64,000 bases of DNA from Phytophthora sp. 'mugwort' (GCA_033558025.1 JAUCEF010000012.1:2418001-2482000), one strand, 5' to 3'. Shown: positions 20,450-31,299, numbered from the stretch's first letter. Notes: generated by a model not told the origin, from the letters alone. Made by a program: numbers and translations.

Positions 20450-21796
20450 ACAGGGTATTTGTGAAAGGAAGTTTGAAAAATGAGAAGCAATAAATACTTG
20501 CCGAAAGTAGTTTAGCTTTGTGACTTGCGAAGAACTGACCCCCCGTATTATACTAGCATTCAGATGTAGATTAGTCCAGACTCGCAAACTTGCCTCGTTC
20601 GGGGCGCGAACCAAGCGGCTGTGAGAAGCGTATAATGATGGGGGCCGTATGAAGTGACGGTATCCGCTGCACTCATCCTGGCTCGATGAGCGAGAACACG
20701 TTCGTTCTGCACACGAATTGTGTACCGAGCAAGGGTAGCGAATCGATATTAGCGATACCCCGAAGAATTTGCGGCGTGTGCTGAAAGTATCACCGAAAGC
20801 GCTCCGCTGTGTTCGTACCTGTTCCCGGGTATTCCCAAATTTACATATTCACGGCTATCCAAGAAAGAACCGCCATATGGATTGTGTATTGTACAGTATG
20901 AAAGAGGGACGTGGGGGATCACAAGCTAAAGCTACGGCTTCAGTGTGCAGCATTACTGTACTAACGAGGTTGTGTATACAGGAAACTGAAGACACGTTGG
21001 AGAACTTGCGGACTGAGATATTGTTTCGTACTTTGCAAAAAAAGAGCGATTACTACATATAGCCCTGCAGGTTCTGCTTATTTAGGTCACACCTCCAGGC
21101 ATCTAAATGGTCGTTTATGAACTTTGAGCTTGTTGCTGTATACAATTAATGTCCCGCAGAATATCGCGTACATCAAACCGGTGTATACCGCGCTTAGAAC
21201 ATCTATGCACAGTGTACTACAAAATTGAACTCCAGTAGAGGAACATACAGTACATTTGTGTCCATCAATGATTGTGTAATTGTGTACCGTTACCGCTTCA
21301 ACTAGGCCTTTCCTGCTTCAACCACAAAGCAAATCGTGACCGACAAAAGCGAGGGCACGATTATCAAACGAAAAGTGTCGACGGCTTTCATCATTTTTTT
21401 TTTTTACAAGCTTAACATTCATCATTATTACGTCATTTAAACTAGTTGCAAGAGTAATAACACATATCGGCAGCAGGTCGACAAGGGCGGCCCCAGCCTC
21501 GTCACAAGGCTAGTTAGTCCCAACCTACGTCACATGAACTACCGGTAATCGGAATCCCTCCTGGTCTGCTTGGGTATTGTCATGGACACACTCATATGGA
21601 TGTATGTGCTTGTAACCCGAGAGTTGACGGCAGTCATTCCTCGAACATCAACTTGCAGTTGCCCGCGGCTCGTTTATTGCCTTGGACACCATTCCTTTGC
21701 GACGCGGAAGATCGCGGCCTCACTCTTTGTCTTACTCGCAAGCGCACTAGTTGACGACAAGCTTGGTGACAATCCCGCTTCATTTACTTCACCTTC
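20450..21796. other. Host spacer between esterase end and next esterase start (unit 1)
   Basis: About 1.35 kb, near-identical in unit 2 (49770-51116). It presumably contains the esterase terminator and the promoter of the next copy. A T13 tract lies near 21391. A 97-codon open frame at 20769-21062 shows no recognisable features. Confidence 0.5.
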
Positions 21797-23440
21797 ATGC
21801 GTTATCTTCTGTACCTGGTCGCGGCGGTTGCACTGCTGGCTACGCCCATCGCTGCCTCAGACGCACCGACAGTCACGATTAAGAATGGATCCTACTCGGG
21901 TGTCTACCAATCCACCTACAACCAGGACCTTTTCCTCGGCATGCCATACGCCCAACCCCCCGTAAACAGCCTTCGCTTTCGGAACCCGGAACCGCTCAAC
22001 ACGACCTGGAAAGACGTCAAGAACGCAACGGAATACGCCGCCATGTGCTACGGCTACGGCAGCGATACATGGGTGCTGGACAACATCGTCTCGGAGGACT
22101 GCTTGACGATCAATGTAATCCGTCCGAGTAACGTGTCTGAAGGCGACAATTTGCCTGTCGGTGTGTGGATTCACGGTGGAGGTCTCACCCAGGGCGGTGC
22201 TCGTGACCCACGCTACAATCTTTCCTACATCATGGAAGAGGCGGTTGCAACCGGCAAGCCATTCATCGGCGTCAGCTTCAACTACCGTCTACAAGCCTTC
22301 GGTTTCCTGTCGGGCTCTGCTGTTCACAAGGCTGGTGTGACCAACCTCGCACTGAAAGACCAGCGTCTGGCGCTGCACTGGGTACAAGAGAACATAGCGG
22401 CTTTCGGTGGCGATACCAGCAAGGTCACCGTTTGGGGTGAGAGTGCTGGAGCTCGCAGCATTGGGTACCAGCTGGTAGCCTACGACGGCCGTGACGACGG
22501 CCTCTTTCGTAGTGCCGTGATGGAGTCGGGCGCCTCCGCTTACTGGCCGAAGAGCTTCAAGAACGCGTCTGCCTGGGACGTCTACTACAACAAGATCACC
22601 AATGCCACGAATTGCAGCTCTGCAGAAGACACTGTCGAGTGCCTCCGCGAAGTCCCGATTGATACGCTCTCGGCTGTTCTCAACAGCTCTGTCGCTACTT
22701 CGGCAATGTACGCGCCGTCCGTCGATGGCGACTTCCTGACGGACGTGGGCCCGAAACTCATTGGCAAGGGCAAGTTCGTGCACGTACCGATCCTGCATGG
22801 CGCCAACTCTGACGAGGGTACTGCGTTTGGCAAGTCCGGGATTGACACAACCGAGGAGTTCTACGAGTACCTGGTTACAACAATGGGCTACAGCGAAGAG
22901 GAGGCCGAGGTGCTCTTGAAAATGTACCCCGACATCCCACAGATTGGTATTCCCGCTACGCTCCGTGGACGCCCAGGCAACGACACATCCTTTGGATACA
23001 TGTACAAGCGCGTGGAGGCATACGCCGGAGACAACAATCAGCATGGCCCTCGTCGCTTTATGTCGCACATGTGGACACGCGACGACGTGCCGGTGTACAG
23101 CTATCGATTCAACGTAGTGCCCGCCGGCACTTCGCAATACCTCGGCTCGACGCAGCTACAAAAGAAGCTTTGGATCATTCAGGAGGTTAGTCGTATCAAG
23201 AATGAGTTGATGAATCTTGATGCTGTCGCTACTTTCCGTAAAATTGTTGTAAATCAGAAGTATAGAAATGAGTTGGAAGATATATTTGGAGTTCCATTCC
23301 ATTGTATCAAGGATCGATATCTTAATCTTCTAAATGAGCGAAATCATATTTGTCATTCTTATGCTACTTCCGACACGACTCAGTCATGCCGAGTTATTGT
23401 TAATTTGAGTACTCATTTTTTTATGATTCGCAACATATAG
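21797..23440 (+). pseudogene. Secreted type-B carboxylesterase, C-terminus replaced by viral codons (unit 1)
   Basis: 547 open codons. Residues 1-20 form a signal peptide (MRYLLYLVAAVALLATPIAA). Then come the oxyanion loop HGGG, EDCLTINVIRP (type-B signature), the nucleophile in GESAG (Ser216) and the acid in NSDEG (Glu340). Esterase similarity ends at about residue 452 (YLGST), just before the expected His motif. The last 95 residues come from AT-rich viral DNA (see 23158-23440). The catalytic His is therefore missing and the product should be inactive, though still secretable. The true C-terminus lies at 20153-20449 and 49473-49769. Unit 2 carries the same fusion. Confidence 0.9.
23158..23440 (+). 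pseudogene. Viral ORF fragment fused to the esterase (unit 1)
   Basis: About 94 codons of a viral gene whose N-terminus is lost at the esterase junction. It reads like real protein (DIFGVPFHCIKDRYLNLLNE) but I do not recognise the family. It stops 5 bases before the large viral gene. The in-frame fusion to the esterase is probably chance. Confidence 0.45.
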
Positions 23441-23443
23441 ATA
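23434..23443 (+). promoter_or_regulatory. CATATAGATA motif before the large viral gene
   Basis: Ends 2 bases before the ATG at 23446. Nearly the same as the motif before MCP (CATATAGATT at 31716). Confidence 0.4.
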
Positions 23444-23445
23444 CG

Positions 23446-26108
23446 ATGTTCCCAAATTTCACATCCCGCGCTCAGAGAGAGCAGAAACGTCAGGAGCTAC
23501 TTGAAAAAGCTCAGCGACGGGTTCGACAAGCTAACACCAAGCGTGAGATGTATCAGAGCACATCGTGGGCGACTGATGTATCCAATTCTTTCACTACGAT
23601 AGCTAAGAAGACGACGGCAACAACCCAAACTGATACAGGTGTTGGCACTGATGAAGCAATCCCTGATGCAGTGAAGCAAAACCTGAATGATATTATTGAT
23701 CAGGCGATTGCTCAATCCGACTTAACAAAAAGTCTCAGTGATGAAAACTCTGGTATAAACCCTGAGGTATCAACAACTGGAACTAACACAGAACCTAGCG
23801 TTAGATTACTTTCCGATGTTAAACTGGATGGTGTTAGTATCCCTCCATTACAGAGACCACTATCTAATGTTTCAATAGAAGGAATTAGTATCCCTTCAGT
23901 TGATATCGCTGTTGGGAAGGATGCATCACCAACACCTGACACTCTATTTAGCGATGATGAACAAATCTCTCAAAACGAATTTAAGAAAGCGGTTGAGGAA
24001 ATATTTGAGGTTTATCCGATTCTTGCTCAAATGGGTATTCATCCTCTTGTTTCTAATGGACGTCAGCTAACAAAGTATTATATTGGAAACGGAGCTAAGA
24101 CATACAGTATTAGATTGAACAAGATTGTCGGTTCCAAGCATTGATTGGGAAGAGACATACGATCATATTGGATTTGTCATCACAAACGATGTTAGATTTA
24201 ACAATTATATCAATGAGAAACATGAGCGAAATGAGATGGGTAAAGAGGATAAAAATGCACCTTTTCAAGTATGGAAGCGTATTGGATCCAAAAGAGCAAG
24301 TGCTTCTTCTTTTGACGACTATAAACAAAGCAAACAACGACTTGAGGACAGTTTTCTCTTTGATAATTCAACTTTTACAACTTCCGATCAGTCTAATAGT
24401 AAATCCAAAATGTACTTGATCATTGCTAAAAATAAGGAACTACTTGAATCTAATGGTTTAATGAAGAAGATTGTTCCTATCCTTAAAAGAACGAACAAAT
24501 CAACACCATTTGATGCTAATGGTTATGTATGGATCAAGGGAAGTACTATTGGTGTTTTCGGTAAGGAAAGTAATCAAATGAAGCCGGCTATCATCAAGAA
24601 GGTTAATTGGCAACTTACGCTCAAATCATTTGTAGATATGGTCAGGTCGAAAGGTCTTGACTTAGAGATGATCGGTGATGAGGACAAAGAAATTAATGTT
24701 AATGATTTCACAGAAGGCGTAGGTGAGGCACGTCAAGGTATTATGGCTGGAATTAATGAAGATATGGATCAAAACCTATCCAACGCTGATAACGATGCTA
24801 AAAACATCTTAACTGATTACTATACGCAACTTCCTTCAAAGGGTATTAAAATCCCGTTTAGACTCAAACCAATCGTTGAGGTTAAGACAGTGTTAAAACG
24901 CATACAGACTACTATTTTGGTGAGCCATCTGAGACCAGACCATTGAATATTAGAAATGTGAAACACAAGCAAGTATCTGGAGAAGCGTGGAAGGGATTGA
25001 TGAGGAATATCAGGTGGATGGGTACATTCCTATCGTTGCTCGATGGATTTGAGGATTTGGATAAATATCCCAAGGAAGTTGAGTATCCATTCCCATCAAA
25101 TGATGAGGAAGCAGCACAATTGGTTGAAAGTAAGAAACTTGATCAGCAAAGGCGCAAAAATCTCGATGATAATCTTAAGATATTGAATGAAGCAATCTTG
25201 AATACGGCTCATGATATCAGACGACAAGGTATTGAACCCTATACTCAGGTTGATAGTGAAGACCAACTACAGAAGCTTCATGACGATTCTGAACGCGCTT
25301 ACCAATCATACGGAGAAGCGCAAAAACGTTATGAAGAGGCTAAGGAAGCAGTCAAAGGAAACAACTCAAAATCAGCTCGATCGGCACTAAAGGCAGCGGC
25401 ATCAGCTATGAAGGCAACAAGAGCTGTATTTAACGCAAAAGCTAAACAATATAGCATTGTAGCTCAGGAGCAAATCAATGTAGATGGCTTTGTTGATCGT
25501 CAAGATGATAAATCGGTTCGTGGAGTTATGAATGATATGATCAATCAGGTTAGCGGAAGCGGATTGAAAGGTCGTGGCCTAAGAGAAGCAGGTGTTGCAC
25601 CACTCGATGGGGTGGTCAGACGTGGAAGGACCTACAACCTAAATGAGATTCAGGGGTTAGCGACACCAAGCGCCTACGTTTATCGACAGCTCGGTAGCAA
25701 GTACATTCGTATTCCTGACCTTGATGCTAAGACTCCTGTGATTGTACAGCCGAATCGTCGCAAGTGTGGGCCGAAGTGTCAAATCAGTGATAGCCTAAAA
25801 TCAATGATCAGAAGTCTCGTATATAAGAACCATATCGATCAGGGGATGTATGACAAGCTCAGCATCGAAGATAAAAAAATGTTCAAAGAGATCCTTGCGA
25901 TAACTCATCTTCAGTACAATTTTCACGATAAGCTCACTGATCCACTTGAAACACTTCGCGCTGAGTATGACAAGCTCAAGGCTCATATTGAGTTAGGAAA
26001 TGATAATCCAAGCATCATCAAACAGTCAAGTCTCTTACAGTGAATATGTACAGCAATCGACTCATTGATGATAAAGAATTTAAAGAAATTATAACTCGAC
26101 TACTATAA
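23446..26108 (+). pseudogene. Large viral protein, frameshifted (unit 1)
   Basis: Same gene as 52766-55432. Three one- or two-base deletions (near 24128, 24888 and 26026) split it into frames 23446-24144, 24125-24946 and 24943-26043. Its length of 2663 against 2667 bases accounts for all three. It lacks the nonsense codon of unit 2. The first two deletions are shared with the inverted copy. Confidence 0.85.
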
Positions 26109-26181
26109 TCATGTTCTTCTTTAACCCCCGAATTATTGCAGTGATAACGCTGATAACAACGTTGCTGAGCTCAAAGCCATC

Positions 26182-26352
26182 ATGAAGAATATAATCATTC
26201 ATGAACGCCCTCAGAAGACTCAGGCAGCCGTATGGGCTACTGATCTCGATAAGTCCATCAGGAAGGTGGATGCATCAACGCAAACCGAGGGTGGGCGTAT
26301 GTGGGCCTACCAACCCAAGAAAAAAAAGACCGTGAAGACGTTTGCTATCTAA
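26182..26352 (+). CDS. Small lysine-ended viral ORF (unit 1, longer version)
   Basis: 56 codons starting MKNIIIHERPQKTQAAVWAT and ending KKKKTVKTFAI. It contains a run of 8 A; unit 2 and the inverted copy have 7 A and stop six codons earlier (KKKRP). All copies have an open stretch before the ATG in the same frame (SDNADNNVAELKAI) and an out-of-frame ATG just after the large gene, suggesting that the true start was lost by a frameshift. Unknown family. Confidence 0.35.
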   Translation: MKNIIIHERPQKTQAAVWATDLDKSIRKVDASTQTEGGRMWAYQPKKKKTVKTFAI

Positions 26353-26585
26353 GCAATGCCACTTCGCACGAGTTTGTTTCGATATCCTCGATAAATCTTA
26401 ATATTTTTATCGCTGATACTTACTTCAAGTATGGCAGACTCACCATCAGGACTTTTGGTTGGAAGGAACACACTATCACCAAGAACAATACTTTTGTCAG
26501 CTTGTAGCATCGTCGATCCCACGATCTGATTAGGTTCATCAGTAGTTAAATTAGTTTTGAGCTCTTTACTTGGTAGGCAACCCAT
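26349..26585 (-). CDS. Small protein with N-myristoylation-type start, altered C-terminus (unit 1)
   Basis: 78 codons from MGCLPSKEL. A frameshift near 26395-26407 replaces the C-terminal 20 or so residues compared with the other two copies. Tail to tail with the small ORF at 26182, overlapping by 4 bases. Confidence 0.45.
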   Translation of the reverse strand: MGCLPSKELKTNLTTDEPNQIVGSTMLQADKSIVLGDSVFLPTKSPDGESAILEVSISDKNIKIYRGYRNKLVRSGIA

Positions 26586-26595
26586 TGTTTTATAT

Positions 26596-26859
26596 TTAGG
26601 TCCATAAATATTTTTTCGAAAACCAATCGGCTGAGTACATCGGATGGTTGTTTTTGTGTCGCTTATAGTATCTTTCGCGCCTCGCTTTATCGCTGTGATC
26701 ATACGCACGAAATGCTCTTAAAGGTGTCGAATCCTTGTATTGTTGATAAGGCGTACCATCCCGCTTGAAAGCGCCAAAAGATACAATGCTACCATCATCA
26801 AACACAGCATCATATTTTTTTCCCTTTCGTTGAGAAACTCTAAACTTGAAGGCAGCCAT
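26596..26859 (-). CDS. DUF5754-like small viral protein (unit 1)
   Basis: 87 residues: KFRVSQRKGKKYDAVFDDG, then FGAFKRDGTPYQQYKD, then a basic end DKARRERYYKRHKNNHPMY with FSKKYLW. The order of a beta-strand start, an H/R-K-R-Y-K-R-H basic stretch and an aromatic end is that of the DUF5754 family known from giant viruses. Function unknown. Start ATG lies 13 bases after the fibre stop on the same strand. The protein is the same in all three copies. Confidence 0.65.
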   Translation of the reverse strand: MAAFKFRVSQRKGKKYDAVFDDGSIVSFGAFKRDGTPYQQYKDSTPLRAFRAYDHSDKARRERYYKRHKNNHPMYSADWFSKKYLWT

Positions 26860-26872
26860 TGTCTATACTCAC

Positions 26873-28875
26873 TCAGCGATTTTTCAACTCATCGATTTGC
26901 TTTTGCTGGTCATCTACTCTATCAATCAATGCCTGAATCATTCTCACGTTATAAGCAGCTAATTTTGAATAATCTACATGAAGCTTTACCCCCTTAGGCT
27001 CTAACCATGGATCAGAACTTTGCTCAAGTTCTGTATCATTATCAGGGATACGAGCGACTAAATCTAAGAATCCTTGATCTAAAACATCCTGAGCGATCAG
27101 ACCCAATTCTTTTGGCTTATCAGGATGTTGCTTCCATTTATATGATTTCACTTTCAAGGTCTTGTAAAGACATTCAACACGGCCAATAGGCACATCAACA
27201 ATATCTTGCTTTAAACGACGATCTGATTGCATAACCATCGCTTCGCAACCAATATATCCGCTAAATATACCGCATACATTTGTATATGTGATTGGTGTTC
27301 CAGTAGCAGTTTCTGTCACTCCAGAGTCACTTCTTAGTCGATACGCTGTTAATCCTACATTACCTGCACTATTCCATGTATAACTTACAGTATTAGAGAC
27401 ATGGAGAGGGGCTGATGGGGTGACAGTAGATAATCCAAGACGTCCAGTGTTCGTTAGAGTCATACGAGTTGTCTGATTAGTACCAAATCTTAGGTCATTA
27501 GATGTATAATTTCCAATTCAAGTAGCATTCGTAGATGTTGCATTAGTGCCATTATTGACCTCGATTTGAAACTGAACAGGTGAAATGTTCGATCCTTTAA
27601 ATGCAAGCATCCTTGTATAGCTACTATCCAAATAATCCGTTCCAGATCCAGTAATAGAGAAATATTCATTTGCAGGTGTTGAATTAATGCCTAACTCTGT
27701 TAAGCTTCCTACAGTTGTTATATTAGCTTGATTTCCATAAGCTAAAAAAACCTTTAGACTTCCAGAGCACGTAATATCACCAGATGTTGAAAGGGTTGCT
27801 GCTGATATATTTCGACTTGCATCGACGAAAGCAACACTATTGACTTGATACCCAGCGAATGCGTTCAACGTTCCGCTACAAGCAATATTACCGATATTTT
27901 GGATATGCCTTGAGCTTGTGATAACATCAGTCCCGCTGATTCTGATCGATCCGAAGTCGCCGGGTGTCCCGCTGACCTTTATCGAACCATTCAGGTTTTG
28001 GGCATCAAGAGTGCGGATCGATGTGATATCCTTGTTGATATCAACTACGAGAGCTTTAGATGCTACAGCACCACCATAACTGATGCCAACGAATGCCATA
28101 TGATCAAATTGAGATACGATCCCAACGATGAGTTCCAGAATTTGAGGCTAGGTATTTGCAAACCAGTTCCACCAGTATTCAGCGTGAGGTTGGTTAGGAT
28201 TCCAACAGCCGTAATGCCCGTTTGAGATCCTGAAACAGCTCCAGTCAGCGTTGTTGCGGATATTGATGATAAACCAATTAATGATCTACCTGCACCCGTG
28301 AATACAAGGTTGCCGCCAATCGTGAGCCCTGATAGCGTCCCAAGTGAAGTAATATTGGTTTGAGCTCCTGTCGATAGCGTGCCAGGTAGTGTAGCTGCCG
28401 ATACAGCGCCAGAGACATTCAATGCTGAGAGAGTGCCAAGTGAAGTAATACCAGGCTGCGCCGCGGTCTTTATGGATCCATAAATATTGGTCGCCGTTAG
28501 TGATGTAATAGTTCCGATTTCGCCAGATCCTCCAAGAACGAGAGCCTTTGAGTTTGCGGCTGATTCGGGTGTAATTCCATCTAAGAATGATGGTAGAGTC
28601 CCCACGGGAACACCTGCGACCGTCAGAGCGCTGCAACTGATAGTACCAAGCCCACTAATATCATTATTGGTTCCAGGAACAAGTGATACGCCTTGTGTAG
28701 CTATCCCGGGTGTAATCCCTGATAGGAACGTCAATCGATAATCATTCTTATCAAGATACAAAGTCTGAGCATACTCATATGACAGATAACCAGACGAATC
28801 CAACTTTAGAAAGTAATCGGGATTATAGATGGTTGATGTGAAAATTGGCTGAGGATAATGAAAACCAGAACTCAT
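26873..28875 (-). pseudogene. Virion fibre with repeat shaft and S74 autoproteolytic chaperone (unit 1)
   Basis: Begins MSSGFHYPQPIF. The shaft has repeated TSLGTLSxLxVSG-type units with Gly/Ser/Thr-rich beta character, as in trimeric phage and giant-virus fibres. The C-terminal domain has SDRRLKQD with Ser and Lys five residues apart, the Ser-Lys dyad spacing of peptidase S74 (intramolecular chaperone of endosialidase type), then ELGLIAQDV and a terminal coiled coil. Such domains trimerise the fibre and then cut themselves off. The gene is broken by a frameshift near 28105 and an in-frame TGA at 27518-27520, both present in unit 2, and the TGA also in the inverted copy. Divergent to the ATPase. 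Confidence 0.85.
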
Positions 28876-28894
28876 AGTTGTTTTTTGTCTCAAG

Positions 28895-28902
28895 CTATAT
28901 AG
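28895..28902. promoter_or_regulatory. Palindromic CTATATAG between divergent fibre and ATPase genes (unit 1)
   Basis: The only AT-rich core in the 50-base gap between the two start codons. It is its own reverse complement, so it could serve both directions. Confidence 0.45.
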
Positions 28903-28925
28903 AACAAGCGATTAAATACACGATC

Positions 28926-29609
28926 ATGAGCGGAATTCCAAACTATGGGGCCTCCCTCCCGAAAAAGTTCAAATCGTCAAGCATGGGTGATATACCAGCT
29001 CTTGACATTAAAAAGCTGTTCAGGATGGTTGTCCTTGGTCCATCGTTCAGTGGGAAGAACAATCTATGTATGCTCATCCTCAAGCATTCTCCTCACGTAT
29101 TTGCACATCTAACGACCATAGCTCGTAATCCTCAGCAAGAATTGTATGAGTATCTCCGTGATAAGTTGGAAGATTTCATTACTTTCGCTGACCCCGATAC
29201 CCCACCGAAAGTTGATCAAGTCCGCCATACGCCAATGAGCTCCAACAAACCTGAACTTGTCATCATAGACGACTACAGTAATGATAAGCTACTCCAGAAG
29301 AATATCTTCTCACATTATTTTACAAGGGGCCGACATTTCAAGATATCCACCATATTCCTTAGCCACAGCTACTTTGCTACTGATAAGATGATTCGCTTGA
29401 ATTCAGAGTACGTGGCGATCCTAAAAGCTAATTCGAAGCGTGATTTACAGATGGTGGTCAAGGACTTCAATATCAAGGGGGTAGATGATCGCTCGATCGT
29501 CTATTACTACAACAAAGCCACTGAGCAAAAGGGACAGATGTTATTCATCGACTCGGTGAAGGGTCAAATCAGGTACAACTTTGATAGACCTATTGCGATG
29601 GAAGAGTAA
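28926..29609 (+). CDS. A32/FtsK-HerA-type DNA-packaging ATPase (unit 1)
   Basis: 227 residues from MSGIPNYG; an upstream in-frame ATG at 28878 would overlap the fibre start and is less likely. Walker A is GPSFSGKN at 38-45, Walker B is LVIIDD at 111-116, and a following FKISTIFLSHSYF fits the sensor region. These ATPases pump genomic DNA into the capsid in PLVs, Polintons and giant viruses. Oddity: the Ser/Thr after the P-loop lysine is Asn in both copies. The reading frame is intact in units 1 and 2. Confidence 0.85.
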   Translation: MSGIPNYGASLPKKFKSSSMGDIPALDIKKLFRMVVLGPSFSGKNNLCMLILKHSPHVFAHLTTIARNPQQELYEYLRDKLEDFITFADPDTPPKVDQVRHTPMSSNKPELVIIDDYSNDKLLQKNIFSHYFTRGRHFKISTIFLSHSYFATDKMIRLNSEYVAILKANSKRDLQMVVKDFNIKGVDDRSIVYYYNKATEQKGQMLFIDSVKGQIRYNFDRPIAMEE

Positions 29610-29655
29610 CTCCATTTAATCAATCAGAAATATGCTTAGCATCATATAATTAACG

Positions 29656-30522
29656 ATGTCAAGTTTCATCAAAATCGACAGTACCAACGTCGTACAAGAT
29701 GGATACAATTCCACTTGGAAATATCAATTCCCTGGATCGGCTGCTGACATCCATGAAGCTGTTTGTGCTGTTCAATCAATCAGCATGTACAACTCGGAAT
29801 ATAACATAGATGCGATCCAATTTCAGAATACTTCATTCAAAATCGAAGTGCCAACGGCGGCTACTACATCTACGATAAGTATTAATCTACAAGATGGTAT
29901 ATATCAATACACAAATATCAATGCAAGCATCCAAGCTGCTTTGATCAGCGCTGGTGCATATCTGATCGATAGCGAAGGGAATAACGTTTTCTATATCCAA
30001 TTGATTCAAAACAGTGTCTATTACGCTGCTCAGATCGATTTCTCGCCTACTCCTACTTCCCTCCCATCAGGATATACAAGATCCGCTACCGGGCTTTATT
30101 CCGTTTCTGGTACTGGTTTGCCTACAATTACACGCGTGCCTCGTCTGATTATTGACAACGCTGAGTTTGGTAAGGTTCTTGGTCTTGTTTCAGGAACGTA
30201 TCCCGCTGCATCGGCTACTGTTGCAAGCGCTCAGCTATCAAATATCATTCCTCAAGCTCATCCAACGAGCTCATACATCGTTCGTTGTGATCTTATAAAA
30301 AATGAGTACGTCGCCTCGGGTGATATTCTAAGTGCGTTTGATAGAGGTGATGTCCCAATTGGAAAGTTGATTAATTATAAAGGAAGTCAATATGCTTGGA
30401 TGAACTGCCACAATGGCTCTCGCTCTACGATCACAATTAGCATTTACAATCAGGATGATAAGAAAGTAATATTTCGTGATACATCAGTATCGATCATGCT
30501 TCTAATTCGTCCAAAAAAATAA
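29656..30522 (+). CDS. Putative minor capsid (penton) protein (unit 1)
   Basis: 288 residues, beta-rich, without signal peptide or membrane segment, starting MSSFIKIDSTNVV. Size, composition and position between the packaging ATPase and the other capsid genes match the single-jelly-roll penton of Polintons and PLVs, which fills the five-fold vertices; no residue motif proves it. Preceded by CATATAATTAACG before the ATG. Open here, frameshifted in unit 2. Confidence 0.6.
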   Translation: MSSFIKIDSTNVVQDGYNSTWKYQFPGSAADIHEAVCAVQSISMYNSEYNIDAIQFQNTSFKIEVPTAATTSTISINLQDGIYQYTNINASIQAALISAGAYLIDSEGNNVFYIQLIQNSVYYAAQIDFSPTPTSLPSGYTRSATGLYSVSGTGLPTITRVPRLIIDNAEFGKVLGLVSGTYPAASATVASAQLSNIIPQAHPTSSYIVRCDLIKNEYVASGDILSAFDRGDVPIGKLINYKGSQYAWMNCHNGSRSTITISIYNQDDKKVIFRDTSVSIMLLIRPKK

Positions 30523-30540
30523 GCTGATGATATATTTTTT

Positions 30541-30891
30541 TTAGAAAGTAAAACTTCCAGCTGCCATAGCCTTCTTTCTCATAGCTCGATTCTTAGCCAT
30601 GTGATCCTTAGCCTCTTGACTACCCTTTGCAAATGTTTTGGGCTTGGCCTTGGCTACACCAACGCCGTATCGTCTCTTTACTTCTCCACGGATAGACTTG
30701 ATTAGGTTTTCATGCTCAGGCTTAGTCGCCTTGGATAGTAGGTACTTCTCTCCTGCATCAACTGCATCAGTTAGAACCCCCTTTCGTTTAGCGTAAGATA
30801 GAGCTCGCTTAGCTCCCTTCTTCACATCAGTCATAGTTAGTTTTCCTCCTTCCTTATCAGAGTCGCTGTCATAGACACCAATACCCGTCAT
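30541..30891 (-). CDS. Basic pX/pVII-like virion protein (unit 1)
   Basis: 116 residues, strongly basic, with an acidic start (YDSDSDKEGG), a helical middle, RRYGVGVAKAKPK and a Lys/Met-rich end. Similar small basic proteins accompany minor capsid genes in Polintons and adintoviruses and are thought to bind DNA or the capsid interior. Its ATG overlaps the stop of the upstream gene (ATGA). Convergent with the penton gene. Confidence 0.5.
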   Translation of the reverse strand: MTGIGVYDSDSDKEGGKLTMTDVKKGAKRALSYAKRKGVLTDAVDAGEKYLLSKATKPEHENLIKSIRGEVKRRYGVGVAKAKPKTFAKGSQEAKDHMAKNRAMRKKAMAAGSFTF

Positions 30892-31299
30892 GAACGAATG
30901 GCTGCTCTTGCGGGGATAGCCGCCGGTGGCTGACCTGCATATGTTGCAAGAGCGGGAACTGCAAAATCAGCTGCTCTACTAAGTAATCCTGAGTCTTTGG
31001 CGAACTTAAAGATGATTTGATACCTCCCCATACCTTAGACCAAATACTCGCTCCGTGCATGCCTCCACCATTCATATGCTTGAATGGATAGCCGATTTCC
31101 TTCTTTGTGATAGTCAGTCGCGTTCCTTTCCCCGCTTTAGCAGCCTTGACTGCCTTAGCGTAGCTCTCGGGATGTAGATGTAGTGTAGCTCCGCTTCCGC
31201 TTAGATCATCTTTCGACAGCGTTAGTGTTCCTGTCTTGAACGCTCGCTTGAGCTTCGCTTCGGGGATAGCTGATGAAACTGATAACTCCTTGAAGTCAT
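30888..31299 (-). pseudogene. Minor capsid protein of the pVI/pX type, frameshifted (unit 1)
   Basis: Reading pieces: LTLSKDDLSGSGATLHLHPE, then a Lys/Ala-rich stretch, LTITKKEIGYPF, a Gly-rich NGGGMHGASIWSKVWGG, and an Ala/Pro-rich end. This order (HLHP segment, Gly patch, amphipathic Trp helix) is that of a conserved PLV/giant-virus minor capsid protein. Two lesions, at the start codon (ATG out of frame) and near 31010, are the same in unit 2. The stop overlaps the next ATG by ATGA. Confidence 0.6.

Noticed and set aside
21570..21965. 131-codon frame overlapping the esterase start
   Set aside because: Different frame through the promoter and signal-peptide region; no features, and the 21797 frame is clearly the gene.
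22289..23137. 282-codon reverse frame inside the esterase (also 51609-52457)
   Set aside because: Antisense shadow of a codon-biased GC-rich gene; no domain.
26873..28875. Prophage or bacterial contamination because of the S74 fibre
   Set aside because: Flanked by Polinton-type ATPase, protease, MCP and PolB, and embedded in oomycete transposons and an esterase gene.
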